Source: Rhipicephalus microplus | Lineage: Eukaryota > Arthropoda > Arachnida > Ixodida > Ixodidae | Reading direction: 5' to 3' | Assembly (NCBI RefSeq): GCF_043290135.1 | Contig: NC_134701.1 | Span: forward strand, 7,532,001 to 7,596,000 | DNA length: 64,000 nt | Part shown: piece by piece, positions 35,391-47,848 of the stretch | How positions within the stretch are numbered: position 1 is the stretch's first letter | Layout of the letters: every line of letters begins with the position of its first letter | The notes under the pieces: generated by a model | Database searches by the model: none | What the model was told of the DNA's origin: nothing | What the model saw: only the letters and a program-made list of their open reading frames with translations | Made by a program: the position numbers and the translations under genes

Positions 35391-37197
35391 AGGTACGAGC
35401 CCACCCGGTGGTGGTGCGGCGCTTTTTTTCTTTGGGCTGATAGCTTTGAAGATATGTTCTGATGGTGTTGAGAGTGGAGCAGGACTGTCTCCGTGGCGCA
35501 ATGGGCTAGCGCGATCGGCTGTTAACCGAAAGGTTGGAGGTACGAGCCCACCCGGTGGTGGTGCGGCGCTTGTTTTTCTTTGGGCTGATAGCTTTGAAGA
35601 TATGTTCTGATGGTGGTGAGAGTGGAGCACGATTGTCTCCGTGGCGCAATTGGCTAACGCGATCGGCTGTTAACCGAAAGGTTGGAGGTACGAGCCCTCC
35701 CGGGAGTGGTGTGTTGCTTTTTTTATTTTGGGCTGATAGCTTTGAAGATATGTTCTGATGGTGGTGAGAGTGGAGCACGACTGTCTCCGTGGCGCAATTG
35801 GCTAGCGCGATCGGCTGTTAACCGAAAGGTTGGAGGTACGAGCCCACCCGGTGGTGGTGCGGCGCTTTTTTTTCTTTGAGCTGATAGCTTTGAAGATATG
35901 TTCTGATGGTGGTGAGAGTGGAGCACGACTGTCTCCATGGCGCAATTGGCTATTCGATCGGCTGTTAACTGAAAGGTTGGATGTTCGAGCCCTACCGGGA
36001 GTGGTGTGTTGCTTTTTTTTCTTTGGGCTGATAGCTTCGAAGATATGTTCTGATGGTGGTGAGAGTGGAGCAGGACTGTCTCCGTGGCGCAATTGGCTGC
36101 CGCGATCGGTTGTTAACCGAAAGGTTGGAGGTACGAGCCCACCCGGTGGAGGTGCGGCGCTTTTTTTTCTTTGGGCTGATAGCTTTGAAGATATGTTCTG
36201 ATGGTGGTGAGAGTGGAGCACGACTGTCTCCGTGGCGCAATTGGCTAGCGCGATCGGCTGTTAACCGAAAGGTTGGAGGATCGAGCCCAACCGGTGGTGG
36301 TGCGGCGCTTTTTTTCCTTTGGGCTGATAGCTATGAAGAAATCTTCTGACGGTGGTGAGAGTGGAGCACGACTGTCTTGTGGCGCAATTGGCTATGCGAT
36401 CGGCTCTTAACTGAAAGGTTGGAGGTTCGAGCCCTCCCGGGAGTGGTGTGTTGCTTTTTTTTCTTTGGGCTGATAGCTTTCAAAATATGTTCTGATGGTG
36501 GTGAGTGTGGAGCAGGACTGTCTCCGTGAAGCAATTGGCTAGCGCGATCGGCTGTTAACGGAAAGGTTGGAGGTACGAGCCCAACCGGTGGAGGTGCGGC
36601 ACTTTTTTTTCTTGGGACTGATAGCTTTGAAGATATGTTCTGATGGTGGTGAGAGTGGAGCATGACTGTCTCCGTGGCGCAATTGGCTAGCGCGATCGGC
36701 TGTTAACCGAGAGGTTGGAGGTTCGAGCCCACCCGGTGGTGGTGGTGCGATTTTTTTCCTTAGGACTGATAGCTCTGAAGAAATGTTCTGACGGTGGTGA
36801 GAGTGGAGCATGACTGTCTCCATGGTGCAATTGGCTATGCGATCGGCTGTTAACTGAAACGTTGGAGGTTCGGGCCCTCGCGGCAGTGGTGTGTTGCTTT
36901 TTTTTCGGGCTGATAGCTTTGAAGATATGTTCTGATGATGGTGAGAGTGGGGCAGGACTGTCTCCTTGGCGCAATAGGCTAGCGCGATCGGCTGTTAACC
37001 GAAAGGTTTGAGGTTCGGGCCCACCCGGTGCTGGTGCGGCGCTTTCTTTTCTTTGGGCTGATAGCTTTGAAGATGTGTTCTGATGGTGGTAAGAGTGGAG
37101 CAGGACTGTCTCCGTGGCGCCATGGGCTAGCGCGATCGGCTGTTAACCGAAAGGTTGGAGGTACGAGCCCACCCGGTGGTGGTGCGGCGCTTGTTTT
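30741..37197 (+). repeat. Satellite block B: about 44 tRNA-Asn-derived monomers
   Basis: The array resumes at ATATGTTCTG directly after the LINE. The first tRNA-like body, from 30776, is a damaged copy that has lost part of its D and anticodon arms (GATTGGCTATTAACTG). The part from 34.78 kb onwards repeats 21.26-23.69 kb. Lys-type (CTT) monomers are present; I saw no Asp-type (GTC) ones. The block ends inside a T-run (CGCTTGTTTT) where cassette X begins. Confidence 0.93.
34457..34528 (+). pseudogene. tRNA-like monomer with Lys-type anticodon (CTT)
   Basis: The loop reads CTCTTAA, nominally anticodon CTT. The D arm is shortened to GGCTATGCG, while the T arm (GGAGG-TTCGAGC-CCTCC) and B box are perfect. 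Members of this subfamily recur near 5.64, 22.89, 31.24, 36.41, 38.26, 41.95, 46.38, 48.24, 56.34 and 62.10 kb, so it is spread through all the large blocks. The missing D-arm bases argue against a working tRNA. Confidence 0.45.
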
Positions 37198-37502
37198 AGA
37201 TGCGGAGCATCTTATACTCGCGCCTTGTAGTGCGCCGTCCGCGCCGTCCGCACCGCTTCTCGAACATTCGACAGCTGACGCACGCGCATGCGCCGTCGCG
37301 CCGTCGCCCACTCTTCCACCATCTGTGCATCCCTTCCTCCTCTACACACCGCGCGCGCTTCACTCCTCCACCATCTGTGCACCCTTACTCCTCTACACAC
37401 CGCGTTCGACATCTACAATTCTGCTGATTCTCCAGTGGACGCGCATGTGGCGTCGCGCTTCGAAAACATTCAACAGCTGACAGTGCACGCGCCGTCGTGC
37501 TG

Positions 37503-37537
37503 TATATATACTCAAGGTCGGCGCTCGCTCGCTCAGT
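37503..37537 (+). promoter_or_regulatory. TATA box and arthropod-type initiator in cassette X
   Basis: TATATATA at 37503-37510 is followed by TCAGT at 37533-37537. The distance from the first T of the TATA to the initiator A (37535) is 32 bp, the spacing expected of a Pol II core promoter, and TCAGT is the arthropod initiator consensus. An ATG follows 56 bp downstream. The same arrangement is at 47481-47515 in the second copy. This is sequence match only. Confidence 0.5.
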
Positions 37538-37590
37538 TGCCGCTCGTCGGTTGGTTTGTACGGCGCGTCGACGTCCAAGGTCGCGGTGAA

Positions 37591-37677
37591 ATGAATTCCA
37601 ACGAATCCACAAACACAATGATCGACGTCCCTTCGACCAGTGCCGCCCTTTCGCATACGTGGGTACGTGTTCACTAA
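37591..37677 (+). CDS. Short open frame (28 codons) downstream of the cassette X promoter
   Basis: The first ATG after the putative initiator opens a Ser/Thr-rich frame starting MNSNESTNT and ending at a TAA after 28 codons. A GTACGT resembling a 5' splice site lies within it near its end, so this could be the coding part of a first exon. In the second copy the equivalent frame (from 47569) runs on to 47709 because of a base change at the stop. I recognise no protein family, and it may be non-coding. Confidence 0.3.
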   Translation: MNSNESTNTMIDVPSTSAALSHTWVRVH

Positions 37678-37820
37678 TTTAACACCCCCTCCTACAACCA
37701 CGTTAACCAATTTAGCCATCGACCCAAGTAAGTCGCAATTTAACACCCCATTTCACAACCACGTTAACCAATTTAGCCATCGACCCAAGTAAGTCGCACT
37801 TTAACACCCCGTTAACCAAT
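37678..37820 (+). repeat. 61-bp tandem repeat inside cassette X
   Basis: Units beginning TTTAACACCCC start at 37678, 37739 and 37800. The first two are 61 bp and nearly identical (both contain CGACCCAAGTAAGTCGCA), and the third is a shortened unit. The same array is at 47656-47798 in copy 2. Each full unit contains AAGTAAGT, which resembles a splice donor. Confidence 0.75.
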
Positions 37821-37870
37821 TATATGGTCCGCATCCTCCTCAGTGTTCCCCCGAGGGAAGCTGCGGGCAA

Positions 37871-40800
37871 TTTTTTCTTTGGGCTGATAGCTTTGAAGAT
37901 ATGTTCTGATGGTGGTGAGAGTGGAGCACGACTGTCTCCGTGGCGCAATTGGCTAACGCGATCGGCTGTTCACCGAAAGGTTGGAGGTACGAGCCCTCCC
38001 GGGAGTGGTGTGTTGCTTTTTTTATTTTGGGCTGATAGCTTTGAAGATATGTTCTGATGGTGGTGAGAGTGGAGCACGACTGTCTCCGTGGCGCAATTGG
38101 CTAGCGCGATCGGCTGTTAACCGAAAGGTTGGAGGTTCGAGCCCAACCGGTGGTGGTGCGGCGCTTTTTTTCCTTTGGCTGATAGCTATGAAGAAATCTT
38201 CTGACGGTGGTGAGAGAGGAGCACGACTGTCTTCGTGGCGCAATTGGCTATGCGATCGGCTCTTAACTGAAAGGTTGGAGGTTCGAGCCCTCCCGGGAGT
38301 GGTGTGTTGCTTTTTTTCTTTGGGCTGATAGCTTTCAAAATATGTTCTGATGGTGGTGAGTGTGGAGCAGGACTGTCTTCGTGAAGCAATTGGCTAGCGC
38401 TATCGGCTGTTAACCGAAAGGTTGGAGGTTCGGGCCCACCTGGTGGTGGTGCGGCGCTTTTTTATTTTGGGCTGATAGCTTTGAAGATATGTTTTGATGG
38501 TGGTGAGAGTGGAGCAGGACTGTCTCCGTGGCGCAATGGGCTAGCGCGATCGGCTGTTAACCGAAAGGTTGGAGGTACGAGCCCACCCGGTGGTGGTGCG
38601 GCGCTTGTTTTTCTTTGGGCTGATAGCTTTGAAGATATGTTCTGATGGTGGTGAGACTGGAGCACGACTGTCTCCGTGGCGCAATTGGCTAACGCGATCG
38701 GCTGTTAACCGAAAGGTTGGAGGTACGAGCCCTCCCGGGAGTGGTGTGTTGCTTTTTTTATTTTGGGCTGATAGCTTTGAAGATATGTTCTGAAGGTGGT
38801 GAGAGTGGAGCACGACTGTCTCCGTGGCGCAATTGGCTAGCGCAATCGGCTGTTAACCGAAAGGTTGGAGGTACGAGCCCACCTGGTGGTGGTGCGGCGC
38901 TTTTTTTTCTTTGGGCTGATAGCTTTGAAGATATGTTCTGATGGTGGTGAGAGTGGAGCACGACTGTCTCCATGGCGCAATTGGCTATTCGATAGGCTGT
39001 TAACTGAAAGGTTTGAGGTTCGAGCTCTTCCGGGAGTGGTGTGTTGCTTTTTTTATTTTGGGCTGATAGCTTTGAAGATATGTAATAACAGTGGTGAGAG
39101 TGGAGCACGACTGTCTCCGTGGCGCAATTCGCTAGCGCGATCGGCTGTTAACCGAAAGATTGGAGGTACGAGCCCACCCGGTGGTGGTGCGGCGCTTTTT
39201 TTTCTTTGGGCTGATAGCTTTGAAGATATGTTCTGATGGTGTTGAGAGTGGAGCAGGACTGTCTCCGTGGCGCAATGGGCTAGCGCGATCGGCTGTTAAC
39301 CGAAAGGTTGGAGGTACGAGCCCACCCGGTGGTGGTGCGGCGCTTGTTTTTCTTTGGGCTGATAGCTTTGAAGATATGTTCTGATGGTGGTGAGACTGGA
39401 GCACGACTGTCTCCGTGGCGCAATTGGCTAACGCGATCGGCTGTTAACCGAAAGGTTGGACCGAGCCCACGCGGTGGTGGTGCGGCGCTTTTTTTTCTTT
39501 GGGCTGATAGCTTTGAAGATATGTTCTGATGGTGGTGAGAGTGGAGCACGACTGTCTCCGTGGCGCAATTGGCTAGCGCAATCGGCTGTTAACCGAAAGG
39601 TTGGAGGTACGAGCCCACCTGGTGGTGGTGCGGCGCTTTTTTTTTCTTTGGGCTGATAGCTTTGAAGATATGTTCTGATGGTGGTGAGAGTGGAGCACGA
39701 CTGTCTCCAAGGCGCAATTGGCTATTCGATAGGCTGTTAACTGAAAGGTTTGACGTTCGAGCTCTTCCGGGAGTGGTGTGTTGCTTTTTTTATTTTGGGC
39801 TGATAGCTTTGAAGATATGTAATAACGGTGGTGAGAGTGGAGCACGACTGTCTCCGTGGCGCAATTGGCTAGCGCGATCGGCTGTTAACCGAAAGGTTGG
39901 AGGTACGAGCCCACCCGGTGGTGGTGCGGTGCTTTTTTTTCTTTGGGCTGGTAGCTCTGAAGATATGTTCTGATGGTGTTGAGAGTGGAGCAGGACTGTC
40001 TCCGTGGCGCAATGGGCTAGCGCGATCGGCGGTTAACCGAAAAGTTGGAGGTACGAGCCCACCCGGTGGTGGTGCGGCGCTTGTTTTTCTTTGGGCTGAT
40101 AGCTTTGAAGATATGTTCTGATGGTGGTGAGAGTGGAGCACGACTGTCTCCGTGGCGCAATTGGCTAACGCGATCGGCTGTTAACCGAAAGGTTGGAGGT
40201 ACGAGCCCTCCCGGGAGTGGAGTGTTGCTTTATTTATTTTGGGCTGATAGCTTTGAAGATATGTTCTGATGGTGGTGAGAGTGGAGCACGACTGTCTCCG
40301 TGGCGCAATTGGCTAGCGCGATCGGCTGTTAACCGAAAGGTTGGAGGTACGAGCCCACCCGGTGGTGGTGCGGCGATTTTTTTTCTTTGGGCTGATAGCT
40401 CTGAAAAAATGTTCAGACAGTGGTGAGAGTGGAGCACGGCTGTCTCCGTGGCGCAATTGGCTAGCGCGATCGGCTATTAACCGAAAGGTTGGAGGTACGA
40501 GCCCACCCGGTGGTGGTGCGGCGCTTTTTTTTCTTTGGGCTGATAGCTTTGAAGATATGTTCTGATGGTGGTGAGAGTGGAGCAGGACTGTCTCCGAGGC
40601 GCAATCGGCTAACGCGATCGGCTGTTAACCGAAAGGCTCGAGGTACGAGCCCTCCCGGGAGTGGTGTGTTGCTTTTTATATTTTGGGCTGATAGCTTTGA
40701 AGATACGTTCTGATATTGTTGAGAGTGAAGCAGGACTGTCTCCGTGGCGCAATGGGCTAGCGCGATCGGCTGTTAACCGAAAGGTTGGAGGTACGAGCCC

Positions 40801-43800
40801 GACCGGTGGTGGTGCGGCGCTTGTTTTTCTTTGGGCTGATAGCTTTGAAGATATGTTCTGATGGTGGTGAGAGTGGAGCACGACTGTCTCCGTGGCGCAA
40901 TTGGCTAACGCGATCGGCTGTTAACCGAAAGGTTGGAGGTACGAAACCTCCCGGGAGGAGTGTGTTGCTTTTTTTTTGGGCTGATAGCTTTGAAGATATG
41001 TTCTGATGGTGGTGAGAGTGGAGCACGACTGTCTCCGTGGCGCAATGGGCTAGCGCGATCGGCTGTTAACCGAAAGGTTGGAGGTACGAGTCCACCCGAT
41101 GGTGGTGCGGCGCTTTTTTTTCTTTTGGCTGATAGCTTTGAAGATATGTTCTGATGGTGGTGAGAGTGGAGCACGACTGTCTCCATGGCGCAATTGGTTA
41201 TTCGATCGACTGTTCACTGAAAGGTTTGAGATTCGAGCCCTACCGGGAGTGGTGTGTTGCTTTTTTTATTTTGGGCTGATAGCTTTGAAGATATGTTCTG
41301 ATGGTGGCGAGAGTGGAGCACGACTGTCTCCGTGGCGCAATTCTAGCGCGATCGGCTGTTACCGAAAGGTTGGAGGTACGAGCCCACGCAGTGGTGGTGC
41401 GGCGCTTTTTTTTTTCTTTGGGCTGATAGCTTTGAAGATATGTTCTGATGGTGGTGAGAGTGGAGCACGACTGTCTCCGTGGCGCGATTGGCTATTCGAT
41501 CGGCTGTTAACTGAAAGGTTGGATGTTCGAGCCCTCCCGGGAGTAGTGTGTTGCTTTTTTTTCTTTGGGCTGATAGCTTCGAAGATACGTTCTGATGGTG
41601 GTGAGAGTGGAGCAGGACTGTCTCCGTGGCGCAATTGGCTGCCGCGATCGGCTGTTACCCGAAAGGTTGGAGGTACGAGCCCACCCGGTGGAGGTGCGGC
41701 GCTTTTTTTTCTTTGGGCTGATAGCTTTGAAGATATGTTCTGATGGTGGTGAGAGTGGAGCACGACTGTCTCCGTGGCGCAATTGGCTAGCGCGATCGGC
41801 TGTTAACCGAAAGGTTGGAGGTTCGAGCCCAACCGGTGGTGGTGCGGCGCTTTTTTTCCTTTGGGCTGATAGCTATGAAGAAATCTTCTGACGGTGGTGA
41901 GAGTGGAGCACGACTGTCTTCGTGGCGCAATTGGCTATGCGATCGGCTCTTAACTGAAAGGTTGGAGGTTCGAGCCCTCCCGGGAGTGGTGTGTTGCTTT
42001 TTTTTCTTTGAGCTGATAGCTTTCAAAATATGTTCTGATGGTGGTGAGAGTGGAGCAGGACTGTCTCCGTGGCGCAATCGGCTAACGCGATCGGCTGTTA
42101 ACCGAAAGGTTAGAGGTACGAGCCCTCCCGGGAGTGGTGTGTTGCTTTTTTTATTTTGGGCTGATAGCTTTGAAGATATGTTCTGATGGTGGTGAGAGTG
42201 GAGCACGGATGTCTCCGTGGCGCAATTGGCTAGCGCAATCGGCTGTTAACCGAAAGGTTGGAGGTACGAGCCCACCTGGTGGTGGTGCGGCGCTTTTTTT
42301 TCTTTGGGCTGATAGCTTTGAAGATATGTTCTGATGGTGGTGAGAGTGGAGCACGACTGTCTCCATGGCGCAATTGGCTATTCGATAGGCTGTTAACTGA
42401 AAGGTTTGACGTTCGAGCTCTTCCGGGAGTGGTGTGTGCTTTTTTTATTTTGGGCTGATAGCTTTGAAGATATGTAATAACGGTGGTGAGAGTGGAGCAC
42501 GACTGTCTCCGTGGCGCAATTGGCTAGCGCGATCGGCTGTTAACCGAAAGGTTGGAGGTACGAGCCCACCCGGTGGTGGTGCGGTGCTTTTTTTTCTTTG
42601 GGCTGGTAGCTTTGAAGATATGTTCTGATGGTGTTGAGAGTGGAGCAGGACTGTCTCCGTGGCGCAATGGGCTAGCGCGATTGGCTGTTAACCGAAAGGT
42701 TGGAGGTACGAGCCCACACGGTGGTGGTGCGGCGCTTGTTTTTCTTTGGGCTGATAGCTTTGAAGATATGTTCTGATGGTGGTGAGAGTGGAGCACGACT
42801 GTCTCCGTGGCGCAATTGGCTAGCGCGATCGGCTGTTAACCGAAAGGTTGGAGGTACGAGCCCACCCGGTGGTGGTGCGGCGATTTTTTTTCTTTGGGCT
42901 AATAGCTCTGAAAAAATGTTCAGACAGTGGTGAGAGTGGAGCACGGCTGTCTCCGTGGCGCAATTGGCTAGCGCGATTGGCTGTTAACCGAAAGGTTGGA
43001 GGTACGAGCCCACCCGGTGGTGGTGCGGCGCTTTTTTTTCTTTGGGCTGATAGCTTTGAAGATATGTTCTGATGGTGGTGAGAGTGGAGCAGGACTGTCT
43101 CCGAGGCGCAATCGGCTAACGCGATCGGCTGTTAACCGAAAGGCTGGAGGTACGAGCCCTCCCGGGAGTGGTGCGGCGCTTTTTTTTCTTTGGGCTGATA
43201 GCTTTGAAGATATGTTCTGATGGTGTTGAGAGGGGAGCAGGACTGTCTCCGTGGCGCGATGGGTTAGCGCGATCAGCTGTTAACCGAAAGGTTGGAGGTA
43301 CGAGCCCACTCGGTGGTGGTGCGGCGCTTGTTTTTCTTTGGGCTGATAGCTTTGAAGGTATGTTCTGATGGTGGTGAGAGTGGAGCACGACTGTCTCCGT
43401 GGCGCAATTGGCTAGCGCGATCGGCTGTTAATCGAAAGGTTGGAGGTACGAGCCCACCCGGTGGTGGTGCGGCGCTTTTTTTTCTTTGGGCTGATAGCTT
43501 TGAAGATATGTTCTGATGGTGGTGAGAGTGGAGCAGGACTGTCTCCGTGGCGCAATCGGCTAACGCGATCGGCTGTTAACCGAAAGGTTGGAGGTACGAG
43601 CCCTCCCGGGAGTGGTGTGTTGCTTTTTTTATTTTGGGCTGATAGCTTTGAAGATATGTTCTGATGGTGGTGAGAGTGGAGCACGACTGTCTCCGTGGCG
43701 CAATTGGCTAGCGCAATCGGCTGTTAACCGAAAGGTTGGAGGTACGAGCCCACCTGGTGGTGGTGCGGCGCTTTTTTTTCTTTGGGCTGATAGCTTTGAA

Positions 43801-46800
43801 GATATGTTCTGATGGTGGTGAGAGTGGAGCACGACTGTCTCCATGGCGCAATTGGCTATTCGATAGGCTGTTAACTGAAAGGTTTGACGTTCGAGCTCTT
43901 CCGGGAGTGGTGTGTTGCTTTTTTTATTTTGGGCTGATAGCTTTGAAGATATGTAATAACGGTGGTGAGAGTGGAGCACGACTGTCTCCGTGGCGCAATT
44001 GGCTAGCGCGATCGGCTGTTAACCGAAAGGTTGGAGGTACGAGCCCACCCGGTGGTGGTGCGGTGCTTTTTTTTCTTTGGGCTGGTAGCTTTGAAGATAT
44101 GTTCTGATGGTGTTGAGAGTGGAGCAGGACTGTCTCCGTGGCGCAATGGGCTAGCGCGATCGGCTGTTAACCGAAAGGTTGGAGGTACGAGCCCACACGG
44201 TGGTGGTGCGGCGCTTGTTTTTCTTTGGGCTGATAGCTTTGAAGATATGTTCTGATGGTGGTGAGAGTGGAGCACAACTGTCTCCGTGGCGCATTTGGCT
44301 AACGCGATCGGCTGTTAACCGAAAGGTTGGAGGTACGAGCCCTCCCGGGAGTGGTGTGTTGCTTTTTTTTTATTTTGGGCTGATAGCTTTGAAGATATGT
44401 TCTGATGGTGGTGAGAGTGGAGCACGACTGTCTCCGTGGCGCAATTGCCTAGCGCGATCGGCTGTTAACCGAAAGGCTGGAGGTACGAGCCCACCCGGTG
44501 GTGGTGCGGCGATTTTTTTTCTTTGGGCTAATAGCTCTGAAAAAATGTTCAGACAGTGGTGAGAGTGGAGCACGGCTGTCTCCGTGGCGCAATTGGCTAG
44601 CGCGATCGGCTGTTAACCGAAAGGCTGGAGGTACGAGCCCACCCGGTGGTGGTGCGGCGCTTTTTTTTCTTTGGGCTGATAGCTTTGAAGATATGTTCTG
44701 ATGGTGGTGAGAGTGGAGCAGGACTGTCTCCGAGGCGCAATCGGCTAACGCGATCGGCTGTTAACCGAAAGGCTGGAGGTACGAGCCCTCCCGGGAGTGG
44801 TGTGTTGCTTTTTATATTTTGGGCTGATAGCTTTGAAGATACGTTCTGATGGTGGTGAGAGTGGAGCACGACTGTCTCCGTGGCGCAATTGGCTAGCGCG
44901 ATCGGCTGTTAACCAAAAGGTTGGAGGTACGAGCCCACCCGGTGGTGGTGCGGCGCTTTTTTTTCTTTGGGCTGATAGCTTTGAAGATATGTTCTGATGG
45001 TGTTGAGAGGGGAGCAGGACTGTCTCCGTGGCGCAATGGGTTAGCGCGATCAGCTGTTAACCGAAAGGTTGGAGGTACGAGCCCACCCGGTGGTGGTGCG
45101 GCGCTTGTTTTTCTTTGGGCTGATAGCTTTGAAGATATGTTCTGATGGTGGTGAGAGTGGAGCACGGCTGTCTTCATGGCGCAAGTGGCTAGCGCGATCG
45201 GCTGTTAACCGAAAGGTTGGAGGTACGAGCCCTTCCGGGAGTGGTGCGGCGCTTTTTTTTCTTTGGGCTGATAGCTTTGAAGAAATGTTCTGATGGTGGT
45301 GAGAGTGGAGCACGACTGTCTCCATGGCGCAATTTGCTAGCGCGATCAGCTGTTAACCGAAAGGTTGGAGGTACGAGCCCACACGGTGGTGGTCCGGCAC
45401 TTTTTTTTATTTGGACTGATAGCTCTGAAGGAATGTTCTGACGGTGGTGAGAGTGGAGCACGACTGTCTCCGTGGCGCAATTGGCTATGCGAAAGGCTGT
45501 TAACCGCAAGGTTGGAGGTTCGAGCCCTCCAGGGAGTGGTGTGCTGCTTTTTTTTCTTTGGGCTGATAGCTTTGAAGATATGTTCTGATGGTGGTGAGAG
45601 TGGAGCAGGACTGTCTCCGTGGCGCAATCGGCTAGCGCGATCGGCTGTTAACCGAAAGGTTGGAGGTACGAGCCCACCCGGTGGTGGTGCGGCGCTTTTT
45701 TTCTTTGGGCTGATAGCTCTGAAGAAATTTTCTGACGGTGGTGAGAGTGGAGCACGACTGTCTCCGTGGCGCATTTGGCCAGCGCGATCGGCTGTTAACC
45801 GAAAGGTTGGAGGTACGAGCCCTCCCGGGAGTGGTGTGTTGCTTTTTTTATTTCGGGCTGAAAGCTATGAAGATATGTTCTGATGCTGGTGAGAGTGGAG
45901 CACGACTGTCTCCGTGGCGCAATCGGCTAGCGCGATCGGCTGTTAACCAAAAGGTTGGAGGTACGAGCCCACGCAGTGGTGGTGCGGCGCTTTTTTTTCT
46001 TTGGGCTGATAGCTTTGAAGTAAGTCCTGATGGTGGTGAGAGTGGAGCAGGACTGTCTCCGTGGCGCAATTGGCTGCCGCGATCGGTTGTTAACCGAAAG
46101 GTTGGAGGTACGAGCCCACCCGGTGGAGGTGCGGCGCTTTTTTTTTCTTTGGGCTGATAGCTTTGAAGATATGTTCTGATGGTGGTGAGAGTGGAGCACG
46201 ACTGTCTCCGTGGCGCAATTGGCTAGCGCGATCGGCTGTTAACCGAAAGGTTGGAGGATCGAGCCCAACCGGTGGTGGTGCGGCGCTTTTTTTCCTTTGG
46301 GCTGATAGCTATGAAGAAATCTTCTGACGGTGGTGAGAGTGGAGCACGACTGTCTTGTGGCGCAATTGGCTATGCGATCGGCTCTTAACTGAAAGGTTGG
46401 AGGTTCGAGCCCTCCCGGGAGTGGTGTGTTGCTTTTTTTTCTTTGGGCTGATAGCTTTCAAAATATGTTCTGATGGTGGTGAGTGTGGAGCAGGACTGTC
46501 TCCGTGAAGCAATTGGCTAGCGCGATCGGCTGTTAACGGAAAGGTTGGAGGTACGAGCCCAACCGGTGGAGGTGCGGCACTTTTTTTTCTTGGGACTGAT
46601 AGCTTTGAAGATATGTTCTGATGGTGGTGAGAGTGGAGCATGACTGTCTCCGTGGCGCAATTGGCTAGCGCGATCGGCTGTTAACCGAGAGGTTGGAGGT
46701 TCGAGCCCACCCGGTGGTGGTGGTGCGATTTTTTTCCTTAGGACTGATAGCTCTGAAGAAATGTTCTGACGGTGGTGAGAGTGGAGCATGACTGTCTCCA

Positions 46801-47175
46801 TGGTGCAATTGGCTATGCGATCGGCTGTTAACTGAAACGTTGGAGGTTCGGGCCCTCGCGGCAGTGGTGTGTTGCTTTTTTTTCGGGCTGATAGCTTTGA
46901 AGATATGTTCTGATGGTGGTGAGAGTGGAGCAGGACTGTCTCCTTGGCGCAATAGGCTAGCGCGATCGGCTGTTAACCGAAAGGTTTGAGGTTCGGGCCC
47001 ACCCGGTGCTGGTGCGGCGCTTTCTTTTCTTTGGGCTGATAGCTTTGAAGATGTGTTCTGATGGTGGTAAGAGTGGAGCAGGACTGTCTCCGTGGCGCCA
47101 TGGGCTAGCGCGATCGGCTGTTAACCGAAAGGTTGGAGGTACGAGCCCACCCGGTGGTGGTGCGGCGCTTGTTTT
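37871..47175 (+). repeat. Satellite block C: about 63 tRNA-Asn-derived monomers
   Basis: The array resumes after cassette X with TTTTTTCTTTGGGCTG and runs uninterrupted to the second cassette. It contains the junction of the 9978-bp duplication at 46030/46031. Damaged monomers include one with a 4-bp loss in the T arm near 39461 and one with a shortened D arm near 41340. Confidence 0.93.
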
Positions 47176-47848
47176 AGATGCGGAGCATCTTATACTCGCG
47201 CCTTGTAGTGCGCCGTCCGCGCCGTCCGCACCGCTTCTCGAACATTCGACAGCTGACGCACGCGCATGCGCCGTCGAGCCGTCGCCCACTCTTCCACCAT
47301 CTGTGCATCCCTTCCTCCTCTACACACCGCGCGCGCTTCACTCCTCCACCATCTGTGCACCCTTACTCCTCTACACACCGCGTTCGACATCTACAATTCT
47401 GCTGATTCTCCAGTGGACGCGCATGTGGCGTCGCGCTTCGAAAACATTCAACAGCTGACAGTGCACGCGCCGTCGTGCTGTATATATACTCAAAGTCGGC
47501 GCTCGCTCGCTCAGTTGCCGCTCGTCGGTTGGTTTGTACGGCGCGTCGACGTCCAAGGTCGCGGTGAAATGAATTCCAACGAATCCACAAACACAATGAT
47601 CGACGTCCCTTCGACCAGCGCCGCCCTTTCGCATACGTGTGTACGTGTTCACTCATTTAACACCCCCTCCTACAACCACGTTAACCAATTTAGCCATCGA
47701 CCCAAGTAAGTCGCAATTTAACACCCCATTTCACAACCACGTTAACCAATTTAGCCATCGACCCAAGTAAGTCGCACTTTAACACCCCGTTAACCAATTA
47801 TATGGTCCGCATCCTCCTCAGTGTTCCCCCGAGGGAAGCTGCGGGCAA
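47176..47848 (+). mobile_element. Cassette X, copy 2
   Basis: This copy is at offset 9978 from copy 1, has the same length and the same flanks, so it was duplicated with its surroundings and did not insert independently. I noted about five substitutions in 673 bp, among them CGCGCC to CGAGCC near 47276, AAGG to AAAG after the TATA box, GTGGGTACG to GTGTGTACG, and ACTAATTT to ACTCATTT. The last removes the stop of the short frame, extending it to 47709. Confidence 0.6.

Larger units (their letters stand above)
37198..37870 (+). mobile_element. Cassette X, copy 1: unclassified 673-bp insertion with promoter-like core
   Basis: The satellite monomer is interrupted in its T-run (CGCTTGTTTT before, TTTTTTCTTTGGGCTG after). 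The insert starts with AGATGCGGAGCATCT, a short palindrome, and contains a TATA box, an initiator, a short ATG frame and a 61-bp tandem repeat. Near its other end GGTCCGCATCC is an imperfect inverse of the start (GATGCGGA shared), which hints at degenerate terminal inverted repeats. No transposase, RT or tRNA-like SINE head is visible. It could be a non-autonomous DNA element, a SINE-like element or a captured first exon; I cannot decide between these. Confidence 0.6.
36053..46030 (+). repeat. 9978-bp tandem segmental duplication, copy 1
   Basis: Sequence from 36053 matches that from 46031 at a constant offset of 9978 bp up to the gypsy insertion. It includes cassette X (37198 and 47176) and the satellite monomers on either side. 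The copy ends at an unusual spacer, GAAGTAAGTCCTGATGG, near 46017-46032, which recurs at the end of copy 2 near 61147. Between about 41.1 and 42.1 kb the monomer order differs from copy 2, so a patch was replaced or rearranged after duplication. It keeps the uninterrupted GAAGATATGTTCTG near 39370-39383 where copy 2 holds the gypsy element. Confidence 0.88.

Noticed and set aside
37393..37746. Minus-strand frames of 66-117 codons across cassette X
   Set aside because: They use a GC-rich stretch, have no known motif and run against the promoter-like signals; no support beyond length.
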